A stretch of DNA of 64,000 nucleotides from Sphingomonas hankookensis. GTDB lineage: Bacteria; Pseudomonadota; Alphaproteobacteria; Sphingomonadales; Sphingomonadaceae. Positions within the stretch are counted from its first letter, which is position 1. The number at the start of each line of letters is the position of its first letter. The stretch spans positions 310,001-374,000 of the forward strand of contig NZ_LQQO01000001.1 of assembly GCF_001619955.1 (NCBI RefSeq). The letters run 5' to 3'. The notes under the pieces are model-generated. The model saw only the letters and a list, made by a program, of their open reading frames with translations. It was not told where the DNA came from and did not search any database. Below, piece by piece: positions 1 through 8,692 of this stretch. Made by a program: the position numbers and the translations under genes.

Positions 1-82
1 GGATTTCCCCGCGACAATCGTTTTTGATCGAACCGTATTCGGTTTCAGAAGCTTTTAACCTCCGTCGGCCATAGCGGTAGCA

Positions 83-1837
83 ATGGCGTTCGGCAGGCAG
101 ATATTTTCGGCGTTCAGGTCGCAGGCGTTCCCGATCCCGGAGCAGGGCGTGCGGATTCCGTTCGCCGACCTGTCCGCCTGCCAATTGGACGCGACGCCCG
201 CGCTCGATCCGCGCGAAGCCATTCTCGACCTGTTGCCGGTGCCGACGGCGATCGCGTCGGTCGTATCGGGCGCGGTCGTGTTCGATACGGTGAATATCGC
301 CTTTCGCGCGGCCGGCTTTGCGGCGCGTGAAGGGCGGGCCGCGCTGCTGAACGAAATCGGCGACCAGATTCTCGTGTTCCTGCTGTCGGGCGATACCCGG
401 CGGCGGATGGCGCTGCGGCTCGGTGATGCGGTCGATAGCCGCCATTATGACGTGACGCTCGCCCGGCGGGAGGAATCGGCCGGTACGCCGCGCTGTATCA
501 TGTCGCTGGTCGACCAGACCCCGGAACAGCGCACCGAAACCAGCCTGCGTCGCGAAATGAACACCGATTCGCTGACCGGCCTACCGAACCGCACAGGCTT
601 CGGCGATCTGGTCGAGGAACGCGTCGCGACGGGCGACCGGGCGCGCTATGCGGTGCTGGCGATCAACCTCGACCGGTTCAGCCGGGTCAATGCCTGTATG
701 GGATCGCTGTCGGGCGACGAATTGCTGATCTCCGTGGCGCGCCGGTTCAAGGGCGTACTGCGCAGTTCCGACGTGCTGGCGCGGACCGGCGGGGACGAGT
801 TCGCCGTGCTGTTGGGCCTGCGCGACGGGGCCGACGACGCGCTGCACGCCGCGACCCGGCTGCAACAGGCGTTGATCCAGCCGTTCCAGCTGTCCGACTT
901 CACCATTCGGGTCGAATGTTCGATCGGCATCGCGTTGGCCGAGGATAGCGATGCCGAGGCGGAGGACGTGATCCGCCACGCACAGTTCGCGGTCAAGCGA
1001 TCGAAACGGACCGGCCAGACCGAGGTCTATCGCCCGCACCTGTTCGACATCGTGCGCAGCCAGTTTTCGATCGAGACCCAGCTGCGGCATGCGCTGGAGG
1101 CGCGCCAGCTCCACCTCGCATTCCAGCCGATCTGCGACCTGTCCAACGGCCGGATCAGCAGTTTCGAAGCGCTCGCCCGCTGGCGGACGGCCGAAGGCGA
1201 AAACATCTCGCCGGTCGATTTCATCCCGGTCGCCGAGGAATCGGGCCTGATCGTCCCGCTCGGCCGCTGGGCGATGGACGAGGCGGCGCGCACGCTGTCC
1301 GACTGGGACCGGATGGCGGGCGGCGATTGTGGCGCACGGATGGCGGTCAACCTGTCGGCGGTGCAATTGCAGCGCGACAATGTCGAGGCGATGTTCGCCG
1401 AGGTGCTGGCACAGCACCAGCTGTCCGGCCACCGCTTCACCATCGAACTGACCGAAAGCGCGTTCGTCGTCGATCCCGACCGGACGCTGCGGACCATGCT
1501 GGCGCTGAAGGAAATGGGCGCGCAGATCGCGATGGACGATTTCGGCACCGGCTATTCCAACCTCGCCTATCTGCAGAAGCTGCCGATCGACAAGCTGAAG
1601 ATCGACCGCAGCTTCATTACCGGCATGCTCGCCGATCGCGACAAGGTGGCGATCGTGCGCGCGATCCTCAGCCTTGCGCAGGCGTTGGGGCTGCGGACGA
1701 CGGCCGAGGGGATCGAGACGCAGGAGCTGGAACACACGCTGGTCGCGCTCGGCTGCGCCTTCGGGCAGGGCTATTTCTATTCGCGGCCGATCGATGCGGA
1801 CGCGGCTTACGCGTTGCTGCTCGCCCGCAACGCCTGA
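83..1837 (+). CDS. GGDEF/EAL bifunctional c-di-GMP signalling protein
   Basis: A 584-residue protein with three parts. Residues about 1-155 form a PAS-like sensory region with no clear membrane segment. A GGDEF diguanylate cyclase domain follows with the motif TGGDEF intact and an RSSD inhibitory (I-site) motif just ahead of it. The C-terminal EAL phosphodiesterase domain keeps the signature as FEALARW and the downstream DDFGTGYSNL metal-binding loop. Both catalytic signatures look complete, so the protein could make or degrade c-di-GMP; which activity dominates cannot be told from sequence. It is probably cytoplasmic. Its last 31 bases overlap the end of the convergent CCA-transferase gene. 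No strong Shine-Dalgarno precedes the ATG. Confidence 0.93.
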   Translation: MAFGRQIFSAFRSQAFPIPEQGVRIPFADLSACQLDATPALDPREAILDLLPVPTAIASVVSGAVVFDTVNIAFRAAGFAAREGRAALLNEIGDQILVFLLSGDTRRRMALRLGDAVDSRHYDVTLARREESAGTPRCIMSLVDQTPEQRTETSLRREMNTDSLTGLPNRTGFGDLVEERVATGDRARYAVLAINLDRFSRVNACMGSLSGDELLISVARRFKGVLRSSDVLARTGGDEFAVLLGLRDGADDALHAATRLQQALIQPFQLSDFTIRVECSIGIALAEDSDAEAEDVIRHAQFAVKRSKRTGQTEVYRPHLFDIVRSQFSIETQLRHALEARQLHLAFQPICDLSNGRISSFEALARWRTAEGENISPVDFIPVAEESGLIVPLGRWAMDEAARTLSDWDRMAGGDCGARMAVNLSAVQLQRDNVEAMFAEVLAQHQLSGHRFTIELTESAFVVDPDRTLRTMLALKEMGAQIAMDDFGTGYSNLAYLQKLPIDKLKIDRSFITGMLADRDKVAIVRAILSLAQALGLRTTAEGIETQELEHTLVALGCAFGQGYFYSRPIDADAAYALLLARNA

Positions 1838-3015
1838 TCCACCACGGCATCGGCGATGGCCGCGGTCCGCTCGGCGTCGGGGAAACCCTCGGCGATCCAG
1901 CGATCCTCGACCTGCCGCAGCGCCCGCGCAACGTCGGGGCCGCGCGCTAGGCCGCGTTCGACCAGCGCCCCGCCAGTCAGCGGCAGGCTCGGCCGCGTCC
2001 AGCCGGCGACCTTCTCCGCCGCCGCCGGATCGCCGGTCAGCAGCAGGCGGTCGACGGCGCTCTCCACCCCCAGGCGATAGCCCAGCGCCAACGGATGGTC
2101 AGCCGCGTCGCCCAGCGCAACGGCGACGCGCTTGCGCTGGGCATTGGACAGTTTAAGCCGGGCGGTGACCCCTTCCGCATTGCCGGTATCGAGCAACGCG
2201 GCGAGGCGACGGATCGGGTCGGGCGCGAGGCCCGCCGCCGCTTCTGCCGCGACCAGTGCGGCCAGACGGTCGACCGCGGCTCCGTCGAGTTCGGGCAGCA
2301 CCGGTTGCCAGATCGCGTTATCGACCATCAGCCACAGCACGCCGACCGCATCGCGCGCGACCAGGAGCTTGAGCAGTTCGTCGGCGATCCGCTCCCGCGA
2401 CAGCGCCATCAGGTCGTTGGCCCGCGCGACGCAGGCCGCCAATCCCTCGGCATCGGGCGTATCGCCGAACCGCGCGAGGAAGCGGAAGAAGCGCAGGATG
2501 CGCAGATGATCCTCGGCGATACGGCGCAATGGATCGCCGATGAAGCGGACGCGCCCGGCGCGCAGGTCGGCGATCCCGCCGAAATAATCGTGCAGCCGAT
2601 GATCGCCCATGTCCGCGTAGAGCGCGTTCATCGTGAAATCGCGGCGGGCGGCATCGGCCTGCCAGTCGTCGGTGAAGGCGACCTCGGCATGCCGGCCGTC
2701 GGTGCTCACGTCGCGGCGCAGCGTCGTCACCTCGACGACCGTGCCGTCGGCGACCGCGGTGATCGTGCCATGCACGATTCCCGTGGGCACCGCCTTGATT
2801 CCGGCGGCCTGCAGCCGGCGGACGACTTCCTGCGGCGGATGGATCGTCGCGACGTCGATGTCGGCGACCGCAAGGCCCAGCAGCGTGTCGCGCACCGCGC
2901 CACCGACATAGCGCGCCGCGCCCTCCTCGGCACCGAGCGCCATGGCCAGCCGGTCGAGGCCGGGCCGCTGCGTCCAGTCGGCGGGGGGCAGGGTGGTGGG
3001 TTCGTTCACGGCCAT
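1807..3015 (-). CDS. CCA tRNA nucleotidyltransferase / poly(A) polymerase family protein
   Basis: A 402-residue class II nucleotidyltransferase. The N-terminal head domain has YVGGAVRDTLLG followed by DIDVAT, the GG and DxD motifs that bind the metal and NTP. The middle has RRDFTMNALYAD and a FRFLARFGDTPD segment typical of the CCA-adding/poly(A) polymerase family. It probably adds or repairs the 3' CCA of tRNAs. It is the last gene of a three-gene operon on this strand: its ATG overlaps the end of the NUDIX gene by 10 bases, so translation is probably coupled. A bacterial poly(A) polymerase role cannot be excluded, but the alphaproteobacterial context favours CCA addition. Confidence 0.92.
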   Translation of the reverse strand: MAVNEPTTLPPADWTQRPGLDRLAMALGAEEGAARYVGGAVRDTLLGLAVADIDVATIHPPQEVVRRLQAAGIKAVPTGIVHGTITAVADGTVVEVTTLRRDVSTDGRHAEVAFTDDWQADAARRDFTMNALYADMGDHRLHDYFGGIADLRAGRVRFIGDPLRRIAEDHLRILRFFRFLARFGDTPDAEGLAACVARANDLMALSRERIADELLKLLVARDAVGVLWLMVDNAIWQPVLPELDGAAVDRLAALVAAEAAAGLAPDPIRRLAALLDTGNAEGVTARLKLSNAQRKRVAVALGDAADHPLALGYRLGVESAVDRLLLTGDPAAAEKVAGWTRPSLPLTGGALVERGLARGPDVARALRQVEDRWIAEGFPDAERTAAIADAVVDQALRASSNA

Positions 3016-3596
3016 GTCAGTCTTTGCGCCAGGTTGACGATCATCGCCGCCGTCGCACCCCAGATGCGCCGTTCGCCGAAGATCAGTTCGTAATAATGCC
3101 GCTCGCGCCCGTCATGCCACCGGCTGCCCCGCCCGTGATTGGCGGCGTCGAGCAGAAAGGCGAGCGGGACTTCGAAGATCGCGTCCACCTCGCGCGGGTT
3201 GGCGACGAGCGGCAGGTCGGCCGGCACGGTCGCCAACACCGGCGTCACCTCGAACCCGGTCACCGTATGATAGCGATCGAGCGTCGCGACCACCTCCGCC
3301 GTGCCGATCGGCAGCGCGATCTCCTCGGCCGCCTCGCGCAGCGCCGCGTCGACCGGTCCCGCGTCAGCCGGATCGATACTGCCGCCGGGAAAGGCGACCT
3401 GACCGGCATGGGTGCGCAAATCGCCGGTCCGCTGCGTCAGCAGCACGCCGGGTTCCGGGGAATCGGTCACCGCGACCAGCACCGCCGCCGCGCGCCATCC
3501 GCCCTCGGGCATCGGCGCCTCGCCGTTCAGGTCCCCCACCAGCAGCGGTCCGGCGGGCGCCGCGAGCCGCGCCCGCAGCCGCTCCGCCAGCGTCAT
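3006..3596 (-). CDS. NUDIX hydrolase, CoA pyrophosphatase type
   Basis: A 196-residue NUDIX protein. It carries the coenzyme A pyrophosphatase signature LLTQRTGDLRTHAGQVAFPG, followed by the NUDIX box core REAAEEI. The family cleaves CoA and related dinucleotides into 4'-phosphopantetheine and 3',5'-ADP. I chose the ATG at 3596 because it overlaps the stop of the upstream DUF1285 gene in an ATGA tetranucleotide; the reading frame stays open upstream only because it is antiparallel-shadowed by that gene. It sits between DUF1285 and the CCA transferase, an order I recall as common in alphaproteobacteria. Confidence 0.9.
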   Translation of the reverse strand: MTLAERLRARLAAPAGPLLVGDLNGEAPMPEGGWRAAAVLVAVTDSPEPGVLLTQRTGDLRTHAGQVAFPGGSIDPADAGPVDAALREAAEEIALPIGTAEVVATLDRYHTVTGFEVTPVLATVPADLPLVANPREVDAIFEVPLAFLLDAANHGRGSRWHDGRERHYYELIFGERRIWGATAAMIVNLAQRLTWP

Positions 3597-4156
3597 GCCG
3601 GTTCGAACGGAAAGAACGCGCCCTCGCTCCACAGCCCGCGCCGCCCGTCCGGCCCCTCGACCAGCTGCTCGACCAGCTCGTAGAATACGGTCCGCGCGAT
3701 CAGCGCATCCATCCCGCCGCGAACCCGCAGATAGGGCCGGGGCGCGTCCGCCGTCCCCTCGATCCGGATCGGATGCTCGGCATCGGCGACCGCGACCTCG
3801 TCGGTGTTCAGGCGAAACGCGATGCGGCCCTGATCGCCTTCGCCCGACAGCTTCGCCTCGACCGCGACGAACGGTGCGTCGTCGACCGTGATCGACAGTT
3901 TTTCGACCGGCGTCACCAGGACATGGGAGCCGTCGGGTTCGCGCCGCAGGATCGTCGCGAACAGCCGCACCATCTCCGCCCGGGCGATCGGGCTGCCCTG
4001 ATGGAACCAGCTGCCATCGGCGGCGATCCGCATCTCGCTGTCGCCGCAATGCGTCGGGTTCCAGCGATCGACCGGCGGCAGCTTCGCCTCGGCGGCAAGG
4101 CGCGCCACCTCAGCAAGCGACAGCGAAGCGAAATCGGCGGGGGGCTGCATGGGCAT
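3593..4156 (-). CDS. DUF1285 family protein
   Basis: A 187-residue cytoplasmic protein recognisable by the family pattern PPVDRWNPTHCGDSEMRI near residue 30 and the following GSWFHQGSPIARAEMVRLFA and ILRREPDG. The biochemical role of DUF1285 is not established. It is the first gene of the DUF1285-NUDIX-CCA transferase operon, with a 4-base overlap to the NUDIX gene. No signal peptide or membrane segment is visible. Confidence 0.85.
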   Translation of the reverse strand: MPMQPPADFASLSLAEVARLAAEAKLPPVDRWNPTHCGDSEMRIAADGSWFHQGSPIARAEMVRLFATILRREPDGSHVLVTPVEKLSITVDDAPFVAVEAKLSGEGDQGRIAFRLNTDEVAVADAEHPIRIEGTADAPRPYLRVRGGMDALIARTVFYELVEQLVEGPDGRRGLWSEGAFFPFEPA

Positions 4157-4197
4157 GGGAAATCCGTTAGCTCGCTCGGGGCGCCCGCGACAAGGGG

Positions 4198-4695
4198 TCA
4201 GGCGACGAGCGACAGGCGCGGCGCGAGCATGCCGTTTCGCAGCGGCACGTCGCCCCGCGCCAGCACCCGCGCCGGATCATACGGCCCGGGCATACGCCAT
4301 CCGCCGGTCCGCTCCACCGTAAACCCGAAGCGCGCATAATAAGGTGCATCGCCGACCAGCATCAGCGGCGCATCGTCGCCCGCCGCCGCGATTGCCCGCT
4401 GCATCAGGTCATGACCGATCCCGGTGCCCTGCCGATCGGGCGCCACCGCCACCGGGCCGACCATGGTCAGCGGCAATACGTCGCCGTCATCCCCCTCCAG
4501 CTGCACCGGCCAGCACTGGATCGCACCGACCAGCCGCCCGTCCTCCACCTTCGCAAAGCTCAGATGGCCGATCGGCGACAGCCCTTCGCGCACCCGATAG
4601 GCGGTGCGTCCATGCCGGTCGGGTCCGAAGGCGGCATCGAGCAACGCTTCGACATCGGCGGCGGGGACGGAGGCAAGGGGCAGCAGGTCGGGCAA
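4198..4695 (-). CDS. GNAT family N-acetyltransferase
   Basis: About 165 residues. It has the acetyl-CoA binding motif of GNAT enzymes, VAVAPDRQGTGIGHDLMQRA, followed by YYARFGF, which is typical of the YhbS-like small-molecule or protein N-acetyltransferase group. The substrate is unknown. The open frame runs much further upstream, but that part is a shadow of the divergent folB gene. The best start is a TTG at 4695, giving a normal family length; there is no ATG or GTG in frame in the short divergent gap. The start is therefore the weak point of this call. Confidence 0.8.
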   Translation of the reverse strand: MPDLLPLASVPAADVEALLDAAFGPDRHGRTAYRVREGLSPIGHLSFAKVEDGRLVGAIQCWPVQLEGDDGDVLPLTMVGPVAVAPDRQGTGIGHDLMQRAIAAAGDDAPLMLVGDAPYYARFGFTVERTGGWRMPGPYDPARVLARGDVPLRNGMLAPRLSLVA

Positions 4696-4833
4696 ATTCG
4701 GTCCAGTCGATCGGGTATGAAAACGCGCCTGTACCGCCCCGTCGGCGTCGCACAAGCGAAGATTGGCGAACGGCTTACGCGCCCGCCGGCTTCTGCTATC
4801 GCGCGGATATTCCCTTTCGATGACAGGTGCCGT

Positions 4834-5205
4834 TTGCACGATTCGCTTCAACTGGAAGTCCACGACATCGAAGTGAATGTCCTGACGGGCATTTACTCCG
4901 AGGAAACCCATCTGCCGCAACCGTTGCGCATTTCGATGACGGTCGATCTCGACTGTCCGGAGCGCTTCACGCCCGACACGCCGCTGTCCGCCTCGAAAAG
5001 CTATATGGACCTGAAGGAAGCGGCAACCAGCTCGCTGCCGCCCGGCGTCCATTTCACCCTGATCGAAGGGGTCGCGGACCATATCGTCGATACGCTGTTC
5101 ATGTCCGACCCGCGCGTGCAGCGGGTAAAGATCCGTATCGTCAAGCTGGCCATTGCCGAAGCGGGCGAATCGATCGGCGTCACCATGGTCCGGCACCGGC
5201 GGTGA
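4834..5205 (+). CDS. folB: dihydroneopterin aldolase
   Basis: A 123-residue FolB-type protein. The family landmarks are the opening LQLEVHDIEVNVLTGIYSEE, the DY/SY segment SASKSYMDLKE, and the C-terminal VKIRIVKLAIAEAG. It acts in folate synthesis, converting dihydroneopterin to the hydroxymethyl pterin and glycolaldehyde. No ATG fits; a TTG at 4834 with an AGG six bases ahead gives the usual length. Its stop overlaps the start of the following SDR gene as GTGA, so the two are translationally coupled. Confidence 0.88.
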   Translation: MHDSLQLEVHDIEVNVLTGIYSEETHLPQPLRISMTVDLDCPERFTPDTPLSASKSYMDLKEAATSSLPPGVHFTLIEGVADHIVDTLFMSDPRVQRVKIRIVKLAIAEAGESIGVTMVRHRR

Positions 5206-5951
5206 GCCGCCCGCTGGCGCTGATTACCGGCAGCTTCCGGCGGCTGGGCGGGCATATCGCCGGGCGGCTGGCGCAGGCGGGTTATGACGTGGCGCTCCAC
5301 GCGTCGCATGCCGGCGAGCCGGAGGCGGAGGTCACCGCGACCATTGCGGCCGCCGGTGCGACGCATCATTGCTTCGCCGCCGATCTGGCCGATGGGGACG
5401 CGACGCAGGGGCTGATCCCGGCGGTCGCGGCGCGGTTCGGGCGGCGGGTCGACCTGCTGGTCAACAATGCGTCATGCTTTCGTGCCGACGATGCGAGCCA
5501 TCCGACGCCGGAATCGCTGACGTCGCATTTCGCGGTCAATGCCGCTGCGCCGTTCGTGCTGGCGACCAAGCTGGCGGAACAGGGTGGATGCGTGGTGGTC
5601 AACATCCTCGACCAGCGCATCGCCCATCCGCACCGCGATCAGCTGGCCTATACCGTGTCGAAACAGGCGCTGGGTGAAGCGACGCGAACGCTGGCGCTGG
5701 CGCTGGCGCCGGCGGTGCGGGTCAACGGCGTCGCCCCCGGGCTGACCCTGGCGACCGACGACTATAGCCCGGAACAGGTCGATCGGCTGGCGGCGCTGAT
5801 GCCGCTCGGCCGGCTACCCGATATCGATCAGGTCGCCGATGCGGTGCTGTTCCTCGCCCGTGCGGAGGCGTCGACCGGACAGACGCTGTTCGTCGATGGC
5901 GGCGCCGGGCTGGTCTGGTTCGAACGCGACTTCGTGCACCTCGCCCGCTGA
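5202..5951 (+). CDS. SDR oxidoreductase, pteridine reductase / FolM-like
   Basis: A 249-residue short-chain dehydrogenase starting with GTG inside the folB stop (GTGA). The nucleotide-binding motif is TGSFRRLG rather than the usual TGxxxGIG, which resembles the basic TGxxxRLG form of trypanosomatid PTR1 and bacterial FolM-type reductases. Further along are NNASCF, the unusual NILDQRIAHPHRDQLAY, then YTVSKQAL with the catalytic Tyr and Lys, and VNGVAPGLTL. Together with coupling to folB this suggests reduction of dihydrofolate or dihydropterins with NADPH. A generic SDR role remains possible. It converges on the lipoprotein gene 7 bases downstream. Confidence 0.85.
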   Translation: MSRPLALITGSFRRLGGHIAGRLAQAGYDVALHASHAGEPEAEVTATIAAAGATHHCFAADLADGDATQGLIPAVAARFGRRVDLLVNNASCFRADDASHPTPESLTSHFAVNAAAPFVLATKLAEQGGCVVVNILDQRIAHPHRDQLAYTVSKQALGEATRTLALALAPAVRVNGVAPGLTLATDDYSPEQVDRLAALMPLGRLPDIDQVADAVLFLARAEASTGQTLFVDGGAGLVWFERDFVHLAR

Positions 5952-5958
5952 GGCGAGG

Positions 5959-6819
5959 TCAGCCGGTGCGTCCGTCGTCGCACCGGCCCAGCGATTCGCG
6001 CACGAACGCATAATCCTCGCGCGCGATCGCGGCATTGTCCGCATCCTGCGACTGCAGGCTGGTGTCGGGCAGCGCATCGGGCAAGCCGCAGCTCAGCCGA
6101 TACCAGGCCAGCGTATCGGGCTTCGGCGCGCCGCCGGCCTCGTCGATGATGTCGCCCAGCGACAGCGCCCAGCGCTTCTGCTCGCCCGGACGGCGCAGGA
6201 TCAGCAGCGACACCGGTGCTCCGGTGGTCGTTTGCAGGAAGATCTGCGTCTCGCCTTCGCCCGGCAGCGTGCCCGGTACGTGGAACGCATTGCCGATCCC
6301 GGTGATCGCGGGCGGTGCATCCGGCGCGATCACCTCGCGCACGACGTCGCGCACCCGCTGGTCGAGCGCCGGTGCCCAGGTAAATTGTGCGTCTGGCGTC
6401 ACCAACTGTACCTGATCGGGACGCCCGGCCACTGCGCGGGCAAAGGCGATGATGCGCTGCCGCTTCAGGTTGGGCGCACGGCCGCGCGGGTCGAACGGGA
6501 CGTCGACCAGATAGCCGACACGGGCGGGCAGGGGGCCGTTGGCGCGAATCAGCGCACCGACATCGGCGGTGACGTAGAAACGGACATGGCCGGGCGCCAG
6601 GCCGGGCGCTTCCGCCGGCGCGATCCGCGCGACCGAGCGAATCGTGGCATCCAGCACGATATCGCTTTCCAATGCCAGCCGCGCGACCCGGGCATAGGGA
6701 ATGGCCGCCGATTCGCCGATAACGTTAACAGGAACGGGTGGGCCCTGGCGTGCCGACACCGGCGAACATGCGACCAGAAATGCTGAAAATGCTGCGGTGC
6801 AGAGCGGGATGCGTTTCAT
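5959..6819 (-). CDS. putative lipoprotein of unknown function
   Basis: A 286-residue exported protein that I do not recognise beyond a sphingomonad-type hypothetical. The N-terminus is a short lipoprotein signal with lipobox LVAC, making Cys18 the probable lipidation site. The mature part is soluble-looking, with no further membrane segments, and ends with a cysteine-containing tail (SLGRCDDG) and an internal RLSCGL, so a periplasmic disulfide is possible. It is monocistronic and convergent with the SDR gene. No function is proposed. Confidence 0.75.
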   Translation of the reverse strand: MKRIPLCTAAFSAFLVACSPVSARQGPPVPVNVIGESAAIPYARVARLALESDIVLDATIRSVARIAPAEAPGLAPGHVRFYVTADVGALIRANGPLPARVGYLVDVPFDPRGRAPNLKRQRIIAFARAVAGRPDQVQLVTPDAQFTWAPALDQRVRDVVREVIAPDAPPAITGIGNAFHVPGTLPGEGETQIFLQTTTGAPVSLLILRRPGEQKRWALSLGDIIDEAGGAPKPDTLAWYRLSCGLPDALPDTSLQSQDADNAAIAREDYAFVRESLGRCDDGRTG

Positions 6820-7043
6820 GCAACTGCTCTTAACCCGCGGAAAACCGTGGTTACAGACTTATTTCGGTAATGGCGCGATTGTACGAATGTTTCGTCCGAC
6901 AAAGCGTTTGCGTCGTTTGTAAGGCCGCGATAGACAATCGCGGTCCGGAATGCCGCGTAGCCCCGGACACGACGGTCGTTGCGTGCCGGTTTCCGCCGGA
7001 CGGACCGACCCAATGTACCGGGCTAGAGGAGTTTGGTTGCTGA
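6820..7043. promoter_or_regulatory. divergent promoter region ahead of the tonB operon, with a stem-loop
   Basis: This 224-base AT-richer gap separates the divergent lipoprotein gene and tonB, so it must hold both promoters. It contains a 7-bp perfect hairpin, CCGCGAT (6925-6931) with ATCGCGG (6937-6943) around a 5-base loop, without a T tract. A GAGGAG about 12 bases before the tonB ATG is the probable ribosome site. I could not assign a -35/-10 pair or a clear Fur site. Confidence 0.45.
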
Positions 7044-7736
7044 ATGGCTTACGCTGACCAAAAAGCAGGTAGTGGCCGGATCGTCGCGCTGATCATCGTG
7101 GGTATCCTCCACGTCGTGATCGGGTACGCGTTCATCTCCGGCCTTGCCTACAAATATGTGAAGAAGGTGACTGAGGATACCGAGACGTTCGACGTCGAGG
7201 AGCCGCCACCCCCGCCCGAGGAGATTCCTCCTCCCCCGCCGCCGCCTGAACAGCCGCAGCCGCAGTCGCCGCCGCCGGTCGTGACGCCGCCGCCGATCGT
7301 CCGTACGCAGGCACCGCCGCCGGTGGTGATCCAGTCGGTGACGACGCCGCCGCCGACCTACGCGCCGATCCCGACGGCCGGTCCGCCTGCGCCGCCGGCT
7401 CCGGTTGCGCCGCCGGCGCCGCCCGCGCCCGTGGTCAGCAAGGCCGCAGGTGCGAAGGGCGATCCCGCGCAGTGGATCACCAACGACGACTATCCGCCCA
7501 GCGCGCTCAACAGCGGCGACGAAGGTGTGACGGCGATCGCTTGGGACATCAACACGCAGGGTCGTGTCGAAAACTGCCGCGTGACGTCGTCGTCCGGTTC
7601 GGCCGCGCTCGATCGCGCCGCCTGCTCGGCGATCACCCGTCGCGGCCGGTACAGCCCGGCGCTCGACCAGTCGGGCAACCCGATCCGTTCGAGTTCGTCG
7701 CGTCGCGTCCGCTGGCAGCTGCCGGCCGATCGGTAA
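7044..7736 (+). CDS. tonB: energy transducer TonB
   Basis: A 230-residue TonB. One N-terminal membrane anchor (residues about 11-32, IVALIIVGILHVVIGYAFI) is followed by a long proline-rich periplasmic spacer (about residues 50-135, many PPPP and PAPP repeats) and a compact C-terminal domain (DYPPSALNSGDEG to VRWQLP). It transmits proton-motive force from ExbB/ExbD to outer-membrane TonB-dependent receptors, two of which lie in this window. It is the first gene of tonB-exbB-exbD-exbD. Confidence 0.95.
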   Translation: MAYADQKAGSGRIVALIIVGILHVVIGYAFISGLAYKYVKKVTEDTETFDVEEPPPPPEEIPPPPPPPEQPQPQSPPPVVTPPPIVRTQAPPPVVIQSVTTPPPTYAPIPTAGPPAPPAPVAPPAPPAPVVSKAAGAKGDPAQWITNDDYPPSALNSGDEGVTAIAWDINTQGRVENCRVTSSSGSAALDRAACSAITRRGRYSPALDQSGNPIRSSSSRRVRWQLPADR

Positions 7737-7744
7737 GACCGGGT

Positions 7745-7770
7745 GTCCCGCGACCTTCGGGTCACGGGAC
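7745..7770 (+). other. intercistronic hairpin between tonB and exbB
   Basis: GTCCCG-C-GACC pairs with GGTC-A-CGGGAC around a TTCG tetraloop, a 10-bp stem with one mismatch. No T tract follows, so it is more likely an mRNA processing or stability element, or a partial attenuator, than a terminator. Confidence 0.6.
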
Positions 7771-7821
7771 GGTCCGGGGCAATATTCTTCAAGAACATAT
7801 CAGCTCTAAGGAAACTATCCG

Positions 7822-8616
7822 ATGCTCACCCCCATCCTTGCTGCCGGCGCACCTGCCGGAGCTCCGAACTTCGGCTTCTGGGAAGCGCTTCAGCAGGGCG
7901 GCGCGATCGCGTTCGGCACGCTGGGTATCCTGGTCATCATGTCGGTCGGCTCGTTCTACATTCTCTTCACCAAGCTGTTCGAACAGCAGAAGATCATGAA
8001 CCAGGCGAAGCGCGTCCGCGCCACCTTCTGGCAGTCGAACTCGCTGCGTGAAGGCGCCGCGAAGCTCGACAAGAACTCGGCCTATCGCCAGATCGTCGAC
8101 GACGGCCTCGCCGCGCAGGAACAGCATGGCAAGCTGACCGATCCGGTCGAAGCGCATGACTGGCTGCACGGCTCGCTCGCTCGCTCGGAAGCCTCGATCA
8201 ACTCGAAGCTCAACGGCGGCCTCGCCTTCCTCGCGACCGTCGGCGCGACCTCGCCGTTCGTCGGTCTGTTCGGTACCGTGGTCGGCATCTACCGCGCGCT
8301 CGTGAAGATCGGTGCCGCCGGTCAGGCCGCCATCGGCGACGTCGCCGGTCCGGTCGGTGAAGCGCTCATCATGACCGCCATCGGTCTGGTCGTCGCGGTT
8401 CCCGCCGTGCTCGCCTACAACTGGCTGCAGCGCCGTAACAAGTCGATCGCGGAAGACCTGTCGGCCTTCTCGAACGACGTGCTCGGCTACCTCGCCTCGA
8501 ACGGTGCGGTCCGTCCGACCGTCGCCGCCCGTGGCCCGGCTCCGACCGCCAAGCCGGCAGTCGGCAGCACCACCGCCGGCCAGGCCGGTGGCGTGCCGAC
8601 CGCTCCGCGCGTCTGA
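7822..8616 (+). CDS. exbB: MotA/TolQ/ExbB family proton channel protein
   Basis: A 264-residue ExbB. It has a first membrane helix at about residues 34-52 (IAFGTLGILVIMSVGSFYIL), a cytoplasmic loop, then two helices beginning at LAFLATVGATSPFVGLFGTV and ALIMTAIGLVVAVPAVLAYN, the conserved channel helices. It couples inner-membrane proton flow to TonB. An AAGGAA sits ahead of the ATG. The alanine/proline-rich C-terminal tail is longer than in E. coli ExbB. Confidence 0.95.
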   Translation: MLTPILAAGAPAGAPNFGFWEALQQGGAIAFGTLGILVIMSVGSFYILFTKLFEQQKIMNQAKRVRATFWQSNSLREGAAKLDKNSAYRQIVDDGLAAQEQHGKLTDPVEAHDWLHGSLARSEASINSKLNGGLAFLATVGATSPFVGLFGTVVGIYRALVKIGAAGQAAIGDVAGPVGEALIMTAIGLVVAVPAVLAYNWLQRRNKSIAEDLSAFSNDVLGYLASNGAVRPTVAARGPAPTAKPAVGSTTAGQAGGVPTAPRV

Positions 8617-8632
8617 TCGCACGGTGCTGATG

Positions 8633-8660
8633 CCGCCGGGGCCGTGACCGGTCCCGGCGG
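8633..8660 (+). other. intercistronic hairpin between exbB and exbD
   Basis: CCGCCGGG (8633-8640) pairs perfectly with CCCGGCGG (8653-8660). It is not followed by a T tract. Its position between cistrons matches the tonB-exbB hairpin. Confidence 0.55.
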
Positions 8661-8692
8661 TTCGATTGAGTAGAAGTGGATAGGATAGCCTC

